From contig JABVXV010000053.1 of assembly GCA_013365325.1 (NCBI GenBank), forward strand, positions 186,001 through 250,000: a DNA stretch of 64,000 nt, in the 5' to 3' direction. The position numbers and the translations under genes are program-made. Origin of the DNA: Dipetalonema caudispina. Taxonomy: Eukaryota > Nematoda > Chromadorea > Rhabditida > Onchocercidae. Below are positions 1-12,400 of the stretch, piece by piece. Below the pieces are notes generated by a model. It saw nothing but the letters and a program-made list of their open reading frames with translations. It did not search any database and was not told where the DNA came from. The stretch's first letter is position 1; the number at the start of each line of letters is the position of its first letter.

Positions 1-111
1 ATACAGCTGTCATTTGATTTGTTGTGAGCTGGGTTTATAATAAATAATATGAAGTCAACTTAGTATGCCCTACTTTGATAGATTGCTTGTTTCCTTTTCT
101 CTTTCTGGTAG

Positions 112-497
112 GAATTATTTTTAGACACATAAGCGAAATAAGTCTATCAGCTGAAGAGCATGATGTGCAACGTGAAGTTCCACGAGTACGTACATTACCT
201 TCGTCGACTCAAGCTATTCGACCAAGCAAAAATTACAACGTTCGTTTACTTTTATTTTTTTCTCAGTTGTTTAGAGATTTATTATTAATTCGATCGGCTG
301 CATTTCATCTGCATGAATTACTTTTAGTGCTTGATATTATGAAGCAGTGGCCGCCAGTGGAAAAATGTTGTCAGAATTTTTTAAAAGAGCCTCATTGGAA
401 TACCTTCAATTCGTTGCCTTGTCGGAGATTGGGTAACTTGAAATGGCGCGCCTTTAGTTTTTTCTCGACATTTTCACAAAGCTGCCAATTACTTTAA
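112..497 (+). CDS. 3'-terminal exon of an unidentified gene (partial)
   Basis: A reading frame stays open from a good acceptor (a TTTCTGGTAG-type site ending at 111) to a stop at 497, about 128 codons, entered in phase 1. The protein is rich in Leu, Phe and Arg. It has a polar start (EEHDVQREVPRVRTLPSS), a hydrophobic helical middle (RLLLFFSQLFRDLLLIRSA) and a tail containing KQWPPVEKCCQNFLKEP. I do not recognise the family. Codons 244-270 begin with GT and end with TCTCAG and keep the frame, so a 27-nt segment looks like an intron but is shorter than usual. Upstream exons lie outside the window. The alternative is chance open sequence, since there is no homology support. Confidence 0.4.
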
Positions 498-1592
498 TAT
501 TCTATTTGTATCAATATCCAAATCAATGTGTTGAGGTGCCAAAAAAGTCATAAATTTTTATAGATCAGTTACTAGTCATGCAGTTGTTCTAAATTTTGCA
601 AATTTTATTGATTTCATCTTGAAGTTTAAGCTTTTCTCTCTCTTGGTACATATGTAATGGTCTCTCCGTGATTTTTTTAACTTTTTCTTTTCTCACCGCA
701 TTTGAAAAAATGTTGTCGTGTCATATCGTTTTTGTCGTTGTTGTCATATTCGTGTACAGGGTTCCGCGTTTCGAACTAGAAAATATCTGAGATATATCGG
801 TATTGTTGTTCACGAAATTGATACATACATACTAATTTGATTTGTATTAGCGTTTAAATCATTTACTGGGTAACAGAAAAGAGATGGAAAATTTTCGTTA
901 ACCAGCTCATGAATCTATATAAACGTATATATTTGTGTACATGAGAGAGCATTGCACCCTTTTTCCTAAGAGATTTCTTGGATATTTCTGTCTCTTGTTT
1001 CTATATTTCTTATTTTATTAAATATATAGTTGCGCTTGAGGCTTAAAAATTAATTGATTCTAGCTGTTGTGCGTTTATTTCTTGCAAAGCCTCCCGTTCT
1101 TACGTCACTCTCTTTTTGCAGTTACAAAGTGTGCTTTGAACTTCTTTTTAATTATCGAATTCCTTTTTTATTGGTTTATTTTATTGAACTTACTACATTC
1201 TTTTTATTACAAACATAAATAAAATGAACGAGCAAACGTTGTGCTTTTCAATCTTTATCCGTCCTCGAAACTGTCTATTGCAGTTTGTTTTACATTGAAT
1301 TTACGAACGGATAATTTGAGGATAATTTGAGCAAGAATTCCAAAAGACTTGTGTTCACACGTTTTGGAAATTTACGAATTCATTGCTTAGTCATTACGGA
1401 CTAGATATAAGGATTGTGTACTATCAGTAGCGAAGCGAAGTAAGTCCATATTAGAATTGAGATTTCATACTTTTGTTAATAAATTGGGCTCGTTTGTAGG
1501 ATTTAGAAGAAGTGAAAGTTTGGATCGGACTGTTTGGACGTTTGCTGGTTGGTTGAAATTACTCAAGCGAACTGAGGTGTTGTTGCTGGACG
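498..1592. other. Intergenic region and 5' flank of atg-7
   Basis: No convincing coding exon on either strand. It holds the presumed 3' UTR of the upstream gene and the promoter/5' UTR of atg-7. A 63-codon frame at 1457-1648 overlaps the atg-7 first exon in another frame and is not supported. Confidence 0.6.
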
Positions 1593-4500
1593 ATGGCAGT
1601 GAAGTTTGTTTCCTTCACAACTTTCGTCGATCCGTTGTTCTGGGATGAATTGGGCATGCGCAAGTTGAACGATTGGAAGTTGGACGAGCAGCCTCATTCA
1701 ATCACTGCCACATATTGCAACCGTAATAGATTTTCCTTTGGGTTTAATTGAGTTTTATTTGAAAGGAAAATCTTTGTAAACAGTTGCCTTGTATAGAAGC
1801 ATTGATCGATGAGCTCAGTGGATTTCGGGTAGTCTTTTAATGGTTTGCTGCAGATTTCCTGAACAAAATTATCTGCAGCGGTATTAATTTCTTCACTTTT
1901 ACCTTATGAAGAAGATTACTGGCGAGTTTTATATAGAGTCATTGTTTATTTTCAAATAATAACACTGATTTAATTTACATCTTGATTATCTGGTAGTGCT
2001 TGAAGTTTTTCTTAAGTGCAGGGGTCCACTAGGTTGCATCTTGCTATCGCCACCATCCTAAATATTTTGCTAAATAAGATGAAATTGGGAACCGATCTTC
2101 CGTGCTGTTTTTGTGAGATTCACTAGTTTTGATGTAATGTAAATTTTCCATGTAAAAGTTATTTCTTTAGTATTTGCGTATATTAGTGAAGTTTATATCT
2201 CTACTTTCTTTCAGAAACGAGTTTTCAGCATTCATTCGCTAGTTCATCGAAATCTAAATGAAAGTAATGTTTTTGTTTGCTTAGATTTACATACTTGTAC
2301 GCCGATATAATATTACAGAAGATCCAGGAACATCAAGCACAAGGTTGTCCATATCGTTTGATGCATTTTTGGTAAAATCAGAGTGGAACAGAAATGTGGT
2401 TCCTGTGAATGGATTAGTGCTTGCTGTAAATACTCATGAAACATTCAAAAATCTTGATAGGAAACAAATCTTGTGTAGTGCTGCTCAAAAGGTTGGCTTT
2501 TTTACGACAGATTTGCTTTTTTTAACTTTTTTCTGGATAATCGCTTTATTAATCAGTTTGACATATTAAATACTGATCTTTTTTGATGGTTCAGTTTACT
2601 TCACTCATCTAATCCAATCTTTTCTTGCTTAAACTTTGTTTTACCTTTTCTTCAGGTTTTTCCTTCATTTAGTTGCTTTTTCACGCAGGTAATGCTTTCG
2701 TCATTCAGTTTAGGTGGAATTATTTCAAATATGAGATTTCGAATATAGTTAACTCATATTTCGTAAATTTATATATACATATAGGTAAAAAAGTGCATCG
2801 AGTCATTGGATTGGGTTGAAAAACCGTCGTTATTGAATACGTTTTACCTTACAGTGTATCCGGTTCGTTACTTCTTTTGTTTTGTTTACCGTTTTTTCTC
2901 TATCGTATTTTATCAACCGTTTTTAGAGAATTTTTCGAAATGTTTGGAATTCTGTTTTTGGTTATAATTTAGCTATAGTTTAATTGGTTGTAGTATAATC
3001 ATCATAATTCCGTTACAGGATCTGAAAAAATACACCTTCCGGTATTGGAATTGTATTCCTGCACTCCTTTATCCGCAATCAGTAAGGATGTTATCAGATC
3101 CTACGCAGCTTTCGCCTGAACTGGCGTCTTTAATTCAAGTTTTTATTGCATTACATCACAATGAACCTTTTTTGTTGGTTGGCAAGACGCCGACTCCCTT
3201 GTCGTCAATACTTTCAAGTAATTTCGTATGGAGCAATGACATCCATGTGGTTTATGCAGATCCATCTACCTTGACAGCTTTTCCTGGATGGCCGTTGAGG
3301 AATCTCTTAGCGGCGATAGCTTATGTTCGGTATGTAGATTTGATTCAACACTGCAAAAACCAAAATTATTTTGTATTGCTTGTGCTGAAGTCATTTCTTT
3401 TTAGAAGGGATCTGCAGAATGCGAAGTTCGTCTGTTATCGAAGTGGTGGTGTTCCTAGTGTCATTATGCATCTCGGTTGGGAAACAGATGGCAATCTGAG
3501 CACCGCTGCAGTTGGATGGGAAAGAGTGAGAGGTTCACTTTCTCCTGCATTTATTGATCTTCGTGGAAGCCTAGATCCGTTAAAGTAAGTGTGGTTTTGT
3601 TACTCATGTTAACGGTTTTCAATATGGAAGGAGATCCAATAGAAATTCATGGTGATGTTATTCAAACCATCCTGTTTAATCCATCTCATAGAGGGATCTC
3701 TTGACTTTGGCTGATTAGTATAAGACAGTTTTTTTGGGCACTTCGAGTTTTCGGATATATTTCCTATCATAGAATAGAATATGAAAATAAGATTAAGGAA
3801 TTGTAAAAACATATAACTAACTATGGATGACCAGAAGTTATGTTAAACTTGAACCTATGATTCATTTTTGAACATATTCATACTCACCATACCTTTATTT
3901 TTTCTTGACGTTTGGCTGCATTCTTTCTCTATTTCTTCCCTATGTCTTGAAAAAAATTGAATGCTAAAAATTGTAAAAAACAAACACTCTAGATTAAAAA
4001 GAAACGGGATGTATGATAAAAAGAAAGGTACGTAGACAGTACAAAAGAACAATTTCGGCCCTTACCGTCGAATTTTCCTCTTGATGAATGTAATTTGATT
4101 AGTGATACTTGGACAACTTTCATTTCAGACTAATGGACTTTAGTGCTGAGCTGAATTTGCGTCTAATCCGATGGCGTTTGGTACCCAATATCAATCTTCA
4201 GCGATTTGCCAATTTGAAATGCTTGATCTTGGGTGCTGGTACCCTGGGCTGTAATGTGGCACGTTCACTTCTTGGCTGGGGTGTTAAAAATTTCACATTC
4301 GTTGATAATGCTCGCATATCCTACAGTAATGTTGTGAGGTTTATTATTTTCCTGATTTTAACCTTAATCTAAATGCAAGGGAACCCTGCCTTTTTTGGAA
4401 TATTTGAATGGAAAAATGAAACCTGATATGACACAGAAGTAATTATACACATATAGTTTCCATTCGTAAAGTTGAGTTTTACAAAATTAGTGATATTTGT

Positions 4501-5977
4501 GTATTTGAATCAGTATAATTTTTTCAGACAATCACTGTTTGCTTTCGATGATGCTGCGAATGGAGGGAAATTAAAAGCTGTTACGGCTGCGGAAGGCCTT
4601 CGTAAAATAAATCCGTTAATAAATGCTGAAGGCGTTTGCTTGAAAATACCGATGCCAGGCCATAGCGTCTCACAACATGGTTCGTTTTTTGAGGCTACGG
4701 GATATTGATGAATGCTATATATATCTCATATTCCCATTACTTTACTGTAATTTTCTTTTATACTTTCGTTACAGAGGAGAAAGAAGTTGAGGGGACTGTG
4801 AAACATTTGGAAAACCTGGTGAAGCATCACGATGTAACGTTTTTGTTACTTGATAGTAGAGAAGCAAGATGGTTGCCAACACTTATAACAACTTTCCATT
4901 GCAAAGTCTGTTCCTTTCTATCTTTATATTTCATTTATTTGGACTTTTTTTTCTATATTTAAATTTTATTCATTTGGACTTTTTTAGTTATACTGTGTTA
5001 GATTTGTTTTCAAGCTGAAATTTTCAAGATATTCTCCATGTGACTGATTAGTGTTTTTAGTTGGCAATTAGTGTTGCGCTTGGGTTCGATTGTTTTGTTG
5101 TAATTCGTCACGGTGTTTCTGACGATGAAACTAGTGAAAATTTCGAACAGTCACAAAGTGATGGTAATATTGTTCCTGGTTCTCAGTTAGGTTGTTACTT
5201 TTGTAGTGATGTTACGGCACCCGGTAATTCTTCTGTTGATAGAACTATGGACCAACAATGTACGGTAAGCACTTTGATTGTTTTCATTGGTTGCATCAGT
5301 TCTTCCTATTTAAGGGAAATAATGCTTATTAACTCAGTTTTTTCTAGGAAGTAGAAATTAATTGATCAGTTACTGAATGAGTTTTAGTTCACCTGACTTG
5401 AGAGCCTAATTTAATTATTCAATGAGTAATATATGCTCAGAAAAGTATCGGGAATAAGTTTGCTCAGATTTTCCTATAAGTTGCCTTTTAGGTTAGTCGT
5501 GCAGGTATATCTTTAGCTGCTTCTGGTGCAGCCGTTGAATTGCTTGCAGCGGTTGTCCAACATCCTAAGATGGGGGCCTCTCCTGCTCGTCTTGGGGAAA
5601 ATGACGAATCGACAACTGTTCTCGGTGCAACACCACATCAAATCAGATCTTTCCTCTCAAGATTTACACAGGTGAAACATTTTATAGCAAGGCTGTTGGG
5701 ATTTTAATAACGTAATCTTCATCTGATATCAAAAATTTCTCATTTTAATGGAAACTGTTTGCAGATGACCCCAGCCGTCAAGCGTTTCGAGCGCTGTGTC
5801 GCTTGTGGAGCTGCCGTACAGGCTGCATATCGCTCGGATGGTTTTCAATTCTTGCTGAAGGTTTTCAATAGTCCGCTTTATTTGGAATTAGTTTCCGGAC
5901 TAGATCAGTTGCAGGCAACTGCAACAGAAATGGATCTCAGGGAATTCGACGACAATGAAAGTGTTTCATCCATCTGA
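1593..5977 (+). CDS. atg-7: ATG7, ubiquitin-like-modifier-activating (E1-like) enzyme of autophagy
   Basis: Exons: 1593-1722, 2319-2491, 2785-2862, 3019-3329, 3405-3584, 4129-4338, 4528-4679, 4775-4905, 5061-5264, 5492-5671, 5765-5977; phases agree at every junction and give 653 aa, the usual ATG7 size. The N-terminal domain (about 1-290) contains the conserved FPGWPLRN segment. The adenylation domain has the nucleotide-binding GAGTLGCN motif at about 326 and the [11 protein letters not shown] stretch. The catalytic cysteine lies in [14 protein letters not shown] (Cys522 by my count), and the C-terminal part keeps [11 protein letters not shown] and [10 protein letters not shown]. In the cytosol ATG7 activates ATG12 and ATG8-family proteins and passes them to ATG10 and ATG3. 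The start at 1593 gives the expected opening ([20 protein letters not shown]). The longest intron (3585-4128) holds two short antisense frames that I reject. The gene converges on FNIP. Confidence 0.95.
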
Positions 5978-8969
5978 TAAACTTTAAGTAGTTCGATTTG
6001 TATAGCCTTGTTCCCCTTTTTTTGAGATATGATTTTTATATTTCTATCGATTGTCATTATTATTGTATGACTTTAACATATTTCCTACGAAAATGCTGCA
6101 GGAAAATCCCAAATTTTTTTTTGATGTCTAACATCTGGCGCATATCACGCATGGCTGAATGGTACCCACGAGAGAGAAAACGTTTGCAGTCTCCTAGATG
6201 TTGCACGAAAGTTGTGAACGGAAGGTAGATTGTGGGCCGTGCAAGACAGAAAATCCTAACATATGGCGGTTTTTGTAAGTTGGAGACATCGTACTGATCG
6301 TTTTTTGGCAACTTGGCTTTTCTGCATATTTTTTTAATGGAGAGTTATAACGATTGCTTTCAGTGATGACAAGAAATAATTTTGAAATCCGAATTTTTTT
6401 TCGAAATTGTGGTTTTTATCCTTTAGTTGTCCCAATTCCAGCAGTTATCAATGTATATTACACTTCTCAAATATTTTGCATTTAGGGCATTGCAATCCGA
6501 CAATTTCTGATCAAAATTTGTTTTGACTTCCATTCTATACCTATTTTATCGTTTGACAGGGCCGATTTTGCTGTATTTTATCCCTTCTGTAATTCAGCTA
6601 TTGAAGTTGACTTATAACTTAATAGTGTTTTACATACTTGTTGGTACGAAGTTTGACTTTATTTGTTGCAGTGATTATGTTTTTAAATAAGAAAAATTTT
6701 TATTTACGGTCAAAGTGAGAAAATAAGGGTCAAGTAATACGGTTTTGTTCCTCGAAAATCATTCTGCTGTACTGAACAGAGATATGCGGAATTAACAACA
6801 ACATATGGATTTTAGTGGTACAGATATTATTTGCTTTAGGGAAGTTTCAATCATATACGACAGCAACTGCACACTTCAAGGGATGTATTGATTCCTGAAT
6901 TTCGCATAACGCTCCAACTCTTCCAGACTGAAGCTTTTGAGTTTTTTTGCCAAACTCTGAATAAAAAATTAAAATGGCAAAGGGGGACAATTCTTGAAAT
7001 TAATTGTATTGCAGCCCTAAAGTCTTTTCAGCTTCGATTTCGTGAAATAAGAAAAAAAAAAGGCAAGGAAAAAAAAAAAATTCACTGTCGGTCTGAGGTT
7101 TTTTTACGAGGCAGGGAACTAAATATTTTGATCTTCCATTTACTAAATTCCAAACAGTGCCATCCGGCTGGAGTTTGTTAATGCAGCGAATTTTATAAAG
7201 ATTACTAACGATTTGGTATCTCTCGGCAATCGCTGGCAGGATATTCGGAGAACATTGATCAAAAAGAAAAGTGCTCAAAACTTTTGAGATTGTAGAGTTC
7301 ATGTCGGTAGACGGGACATAAACAACATTGATTCGGCTGCTATCTTCGATGCCATATGACCCGAGACTTGCTTCTGTATCTGCAAACTCAAACTCTGAAT
7401 ATTTAACTTCACTCTAGTCTTTGGTGTTTAAAGTCGCACGAAAATTCTGGAATTTCTTTTTAAGATAAAACTGTGGTAAGAGAAAGTCTAGATTGATAAA
7501 ATGTGGCAAGAAAAACAATTTGGCGAACAAATACGGAAAGCATATATCAAAGGTGATCCGATACCAGAAAAACGTTTTCTGCTGTAGTTTCAGCTTGTGT
7601 TATTAGAAATATGCAATCATAAAAACATCGTATTTCAGTTTCTGAAAGAAAAAAGTTCCAGGGAATTTACTGCTAAGAGGATGTCCTTGATGAAGCAAAC
7701 GCACGGCATCTGGAGAGAGATCCAAAATTCCACCAATTCTTTCCTTCAAACTTGCTACCGTATCTTTACTATCGACCTAAATGTAACACCGAAAATGAGG
7801 TAAAAATATGAACGGCAAATTTATTATTGCCTTTTATTCCAGTTCAAAAATTCCAGAAAAGAAAACAAAATGAAATACGGAAAGATTACAGTGATTGTGA
7901 AGACGCTACCCTTTGCATTCACCCTCTTCACATATAGTTTCATAATTTTTCCAATTGTTCCCTCAATTTCCAACAAATAATTTAATAATCTATTATTCAG
8001 CGACAATGACTCCTGCAACAACAATCCCAAAAAGAATGGTGAAATTCAATACAGAAGTTTATAATGTTGTAGTCGTTTTCTCGAAAGTGAGGTACTCTCC
8101 AAACGTTGGGCACATTCGGACGATCAGATTAATCAACCCTATTAACTCCCTAAGCATTAATTTTCCTCTCCTTGACCCTTTCGAATATAATATGATTCAT
8201 GTGACAATCTTAAGACTAAACTTTTCATTCGATCTTAATGCGGCCACAAGCCAACCGCTACTAGATTTGATTCTGGATAAGTTTGTCTCAGAGTATCCTC
8301 CGGAAGGTGGACTAAAGAAGAAGAGAGGGATGGAAGGGGGGTGGTGGGGTGATCTGCATAGGTCAACAGGTAGTGGAAGGAGTAGGTCGGTCAGCCGCGT
8401 ATTGTGTTGCATGACGAGAAAATTTGGGAGGGGCGACATCGCCTTTATCAGGATAATTCTCCTAAACTCTAGACCTGATGAAATGTCGGTCTCTATATCG
8501 TTGCAAGAGATAAACACTAATGAAGTCAAGCTCGATCTACATTCACACTGCTTGGTCGGCATAGGGATAATACCTCTTCAATCCTGCTGCAGATTCATAG
8601 AAACTAGGGAATAGCTTCCCCCCCTGGCCATCCTGTAAAGCAGGAATGCTAGTTATCTGAACACTTGGTCTGTACACCTAATAATTCATATCAAATAATC
8701 TTAGTCCTTCTGTTTAGATAGAAGACTGACAGTAAACGATGCGCACATTTCTCTGTTATCTATTCTTTTCAAAACATCAAGTACTTCCAGCATGGAGTTA
8801 CGGAATGAACTCTTTCAACATTCGAGGACCACTTTTCATTTCTAATTAGATGTATTCCGGACACAGAAAGGCAATTGAATTTTACTTAGAGAAAGTCGTA
8901 CAGCTATCATACATAAGCTCTAGACCGTAAAAGAAAGCAGGAATGGGAAACATATCATTATTTATTATC

Positions 8970-9008
<39 letters not shown>

Positions 9009-9468
9009 AGAGCGAGACAAGATGGAAAAAGAGTATAAGCAGATTGAAAAATATGAACAAATGATATACAAAATTCCCAGCATGTAAAGAGATAAAAATA
9101 TATGAATATTACCAGTCATTCTGAGCAAAGTTTTGAGTGTTAAAAATTGAGTAAGAAAAAATCTTCGAAAGAATACAGATAAAATCACTTAAAATAGATA
9201 ACGCAAGATAAAATGCAAGGTAATGGCATGTCGGAGAACAGCCCATTTAATTTGGAAATTAAGCAGGAACGGAAAAGAACTATAATATTCGGGGGAAAAA
9301 CTGAGGATGTCTGGAGGTCTTGTTCAAACCTCGAACTGTTGAATTCTCTCAGTTTTCTTCTGAACCCTCTAAGTTATTGTTCTCGACAGGTAACGAAGGC
9401 ATCATAAAAAGAAAAAGAATTTTTAAAACGCGAAAGAAACAGAGGGAGAATTACATAAAATATACTGT
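5978..9468. other. Intergenic region between convergent atg-7 and FNIP genes
   Basis: 3.5 kb holding the two 3' UTRs and no gene I can support. It contains A-rich tracts near 7051-7080, a G-rich patch at 8333-8350, an AT dinucleotide repeat at 8971-9006, and one long open frame (7955-8614, plus strand, 219 codons) without recognisable domains or flanking splice logic. Confidence 0.55.
8971..9006. repeat. (AT)n microsatellite
   Basis: About 36 bp of uninterrupted alternating A and T in the intergenic DNA downstream of both atg-7 and FNIP. Confidence 0.95.
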
Positions 9469-12400
9469 TTATATAATAGCTTGTAAAACGGAGGGATAAT
9501 ATACAGCAGCAACATTAACAATAAGACGTAAATCTGAATAATCACAGCCGATAACACTTACAACACGTTCTGCTGTGATTGTAGCCGGTGTAATCTGTGT
9601 TCTGCTTTTGCTGTTCCCTGTGGTACCACCTAAAAGTTCCACCAGTGACAGTGATCGTGTCAGGATATCGCTTAAACAATCTTCGATGAAAGACAACAAA
9701 AATGTTGGTGCTGCGCCGAGTCGATACAAATCACCGAACTGTTCGAGCATCGTCACTACCGCGTCACATGGTGCCGTCATTTGACTCTCACCAACACTAG
9801 TGTCATCTCCCGATATCATCTAGATTATAGTTCCGTATCACTTATAATTGCATGAAATTCAAAAACTTATTGATCTATATTGCACTGGTACTGCATCGAA
9901 ATATCATTTCATAAATAAGCTCTTTAAAGTTTAAGTTGAAACTAAAATTTGTAGACTTCAAATCTGAACACCTAACTTTCCTATTATGAAATAAATCATT
10001 TATGATCAAGAAAATCAAACCTTCACAGTGTAATTTGTGGCATCGGCAAGTACCACAACAGTTGGACTAAATGGAGCAGAATCAGAAGCAGTTGATGAAA
10101 ACGACGATTCGGGAAAGGATGTGCTAATCAATTCCGATTCCCCATTTTTTATATGGCACATCACTGAGCAGTAAGTCTAAAAAAGTACTGCACAACTGAA
10201 GATACTAACTTAAACAATTTGAACTTAATCAGCTCAACTTTTTAAAGGATGCCTCCCCATTATTGTCTTATTTTTCATTGTGCTATGAAATGCTTAACTT
10301 CAATCAAAATAAAAAGCTGTTATAAACTACTATTCTCCAACAGGCTGTGGTTAACACTGCTTATGGAAACAAAAAAAGAGTTGCAGCTTTTGAACTGAAG
10401 CATTCAAATAATTCAAGGCAATAATTGCCTTGAACTGCGTACGTTGAACGGTTAGCGTACGGCAGATTTCTTCGCAAATGTAACAAAATGAGCAAGATTT
10501 AATTTAAAATCACGTATACAAACCTCTTTCAAGTCAATGGCAGCCAATCGTAACCCGCATATAACAAAATGTGAGCAATAAGAATCACAAGGTCCAGCCA
10601 ACATGGACCATGCTAAACTCGTATCCGTCGAATTACCAGTGTCACACGTTAACGGAAAATACCATCCAGAACGTTTTGTATTAACATCCGGTTCTACTGT
10701 CTCCCGAAGAACCACGAACTCTGGTTCTTTATTGTCAGCTTTAAAGTATCATTTCAGTAGCACTCATAAATGCAAGCTCTTCACTTTTCGCATGCCCTTT
10801 TCACTACTCCATTTTTATTAAGAATGTACAATATTTTACTACATTCTCGAATACTGGAAAAATAAGATATCATATTTCAAATAAATTTCATGAAAGACAA
10901 CATATCTTCTTCTCTTAACGAATATTTTTTGCTAAAATCAACATTACCATCTTCGCTGCAACTGGTCGGTGAAAAACACCTCATTTCCGGTTGTGAATCC
11001 CACTTTTCAGCTGTAAAATTTATGACATGTTTTTTTTTAAATTCCATAATAACCCAAGAAATCTTCAAATATTAATTGACGTCTTGCTGGCACACTCATC
11101 GCTATGCTATCGATAGTGACGACTATCTCCTAAGGGATATGAGAGAGCTTTAAAGTCTACACTTCATCCAACATTCCAGGCGTTGTGCCGTGGTAAGTTC
11201 AATTAAAAAAAAAAAAAAAAAAAAAAGTCAGATATCCAGTAAAGAACCATTATTAAATACAAGAAATTCGTATAACTAAAAATACCTTTATTTCCATTTG
11301 GTTGAATTGCTGAGCATCGAATAAAATATGTGAGAACGTAGAGCAAATGCGTGATCAATTTCATGTCATTTCCAATAATAACTGTTCGAGCTAAACGTGT
11401 AGCACCGCCAACACTACCGCTTATTTCCATATACTGAGCTAATTGAGCATTGTAAGGATAACGCATACAATCTGAACTTCCGCTCTAGAATTGAAAATTT
11501 AGTATAATTTAAAACCGGAGAGGTGGATAACGAGTTTATGGAACCTGCAAATCAAGCCCGTCATGATTTATACCTGAACTGAAGAGATCGATCAAAATGT
11601 AAAATTTTGAAAGATGCATTTCAAACTCTTACCGTCCCCATCAGAAGCGAGCGATGAAGATCTTCGCAGTCTGCCGATGGCGTAACACTGGCGACCCACG
11701 CAAGATGGTTCATCAAAACACAAGACAATAAAGTGGATAAAAAGCTGAAATATTTTTAATTTCCAATAGTTAAAACACATCGATAAAACCTTATAGGAAA
11801 AGCAGAAAATGTTTTTTTCCTTTTTTTTGAGAACCTCAAAGAAGAAAATAAAACTCACTACCGCGTAGATTTCAAATCATATTCACAAATCAGTGCAGCT
11901 AAATTAGTACAGAAGTTGTTAGCCGTTGAAACATACTTCCTTTCATCCATCAAACTCAACCAAACCGGAGAACGAAAGCGGTATGAATTGTACAACAAAC
12001 AAACATTATGCACAAATTCTAACCACGCCTGCAAATGATCAGAAGCGCGCAGTGTATGTTTTTGCAAGAACTTAGTACATCTATGAGTAAACAAATACAA
12101 AATAAGAACATATTTAATACTTTAAATCATTTTCACAAAGCTTAGTAAAATGAAACTCTTGAGAGCACAATTTTTCAAGTATGAGAAATGAATGTACTTC
12201 CACATTCTCTGTAACAAACTAACCTCAAATAATAAATGCAAGAAACGACTGCGAGACAGTGTTGCTTTCAGAATTTGAGCCTCCAGTTTGATGATTTCAA
12301 TTTCAATAAGAGGAATATGACAAAGCAGAAACTGTTTCTCTTCTTCTCTAGAAAACACAATAGACGAAGATAAAATCATTCATCAAAACATTGTGTTGGT

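Noticed and set aside
3609..4052. Two antisense frames inside an atg-7 intron
   Set aside because: Short, AT-rich and inside an intron fixed by ATG7 homology on both sides.
8197..8562. 121-codon minus-strand frame antisense to the 219-codon frame
   Set aside because: Overlaps another open frame on the opposite strand in the less AT-rich patch, where long frames arise by chance; Pro/Ser-rich with no family signature.
7000..8640. Possible Wolbachia-derived or transposon fragment
   Set aside because: Translations in all frames gave no protein I could name, so the idea has no direct support.
12198..12225. Alternative FNIP donor GTTAGT at 12224
   Set aside because: It is a better-looking donor but ends in phase 0, and joining to the exon at 12080 would create an immediate stop; the GTACAT donor at 12197 keeps the frame.
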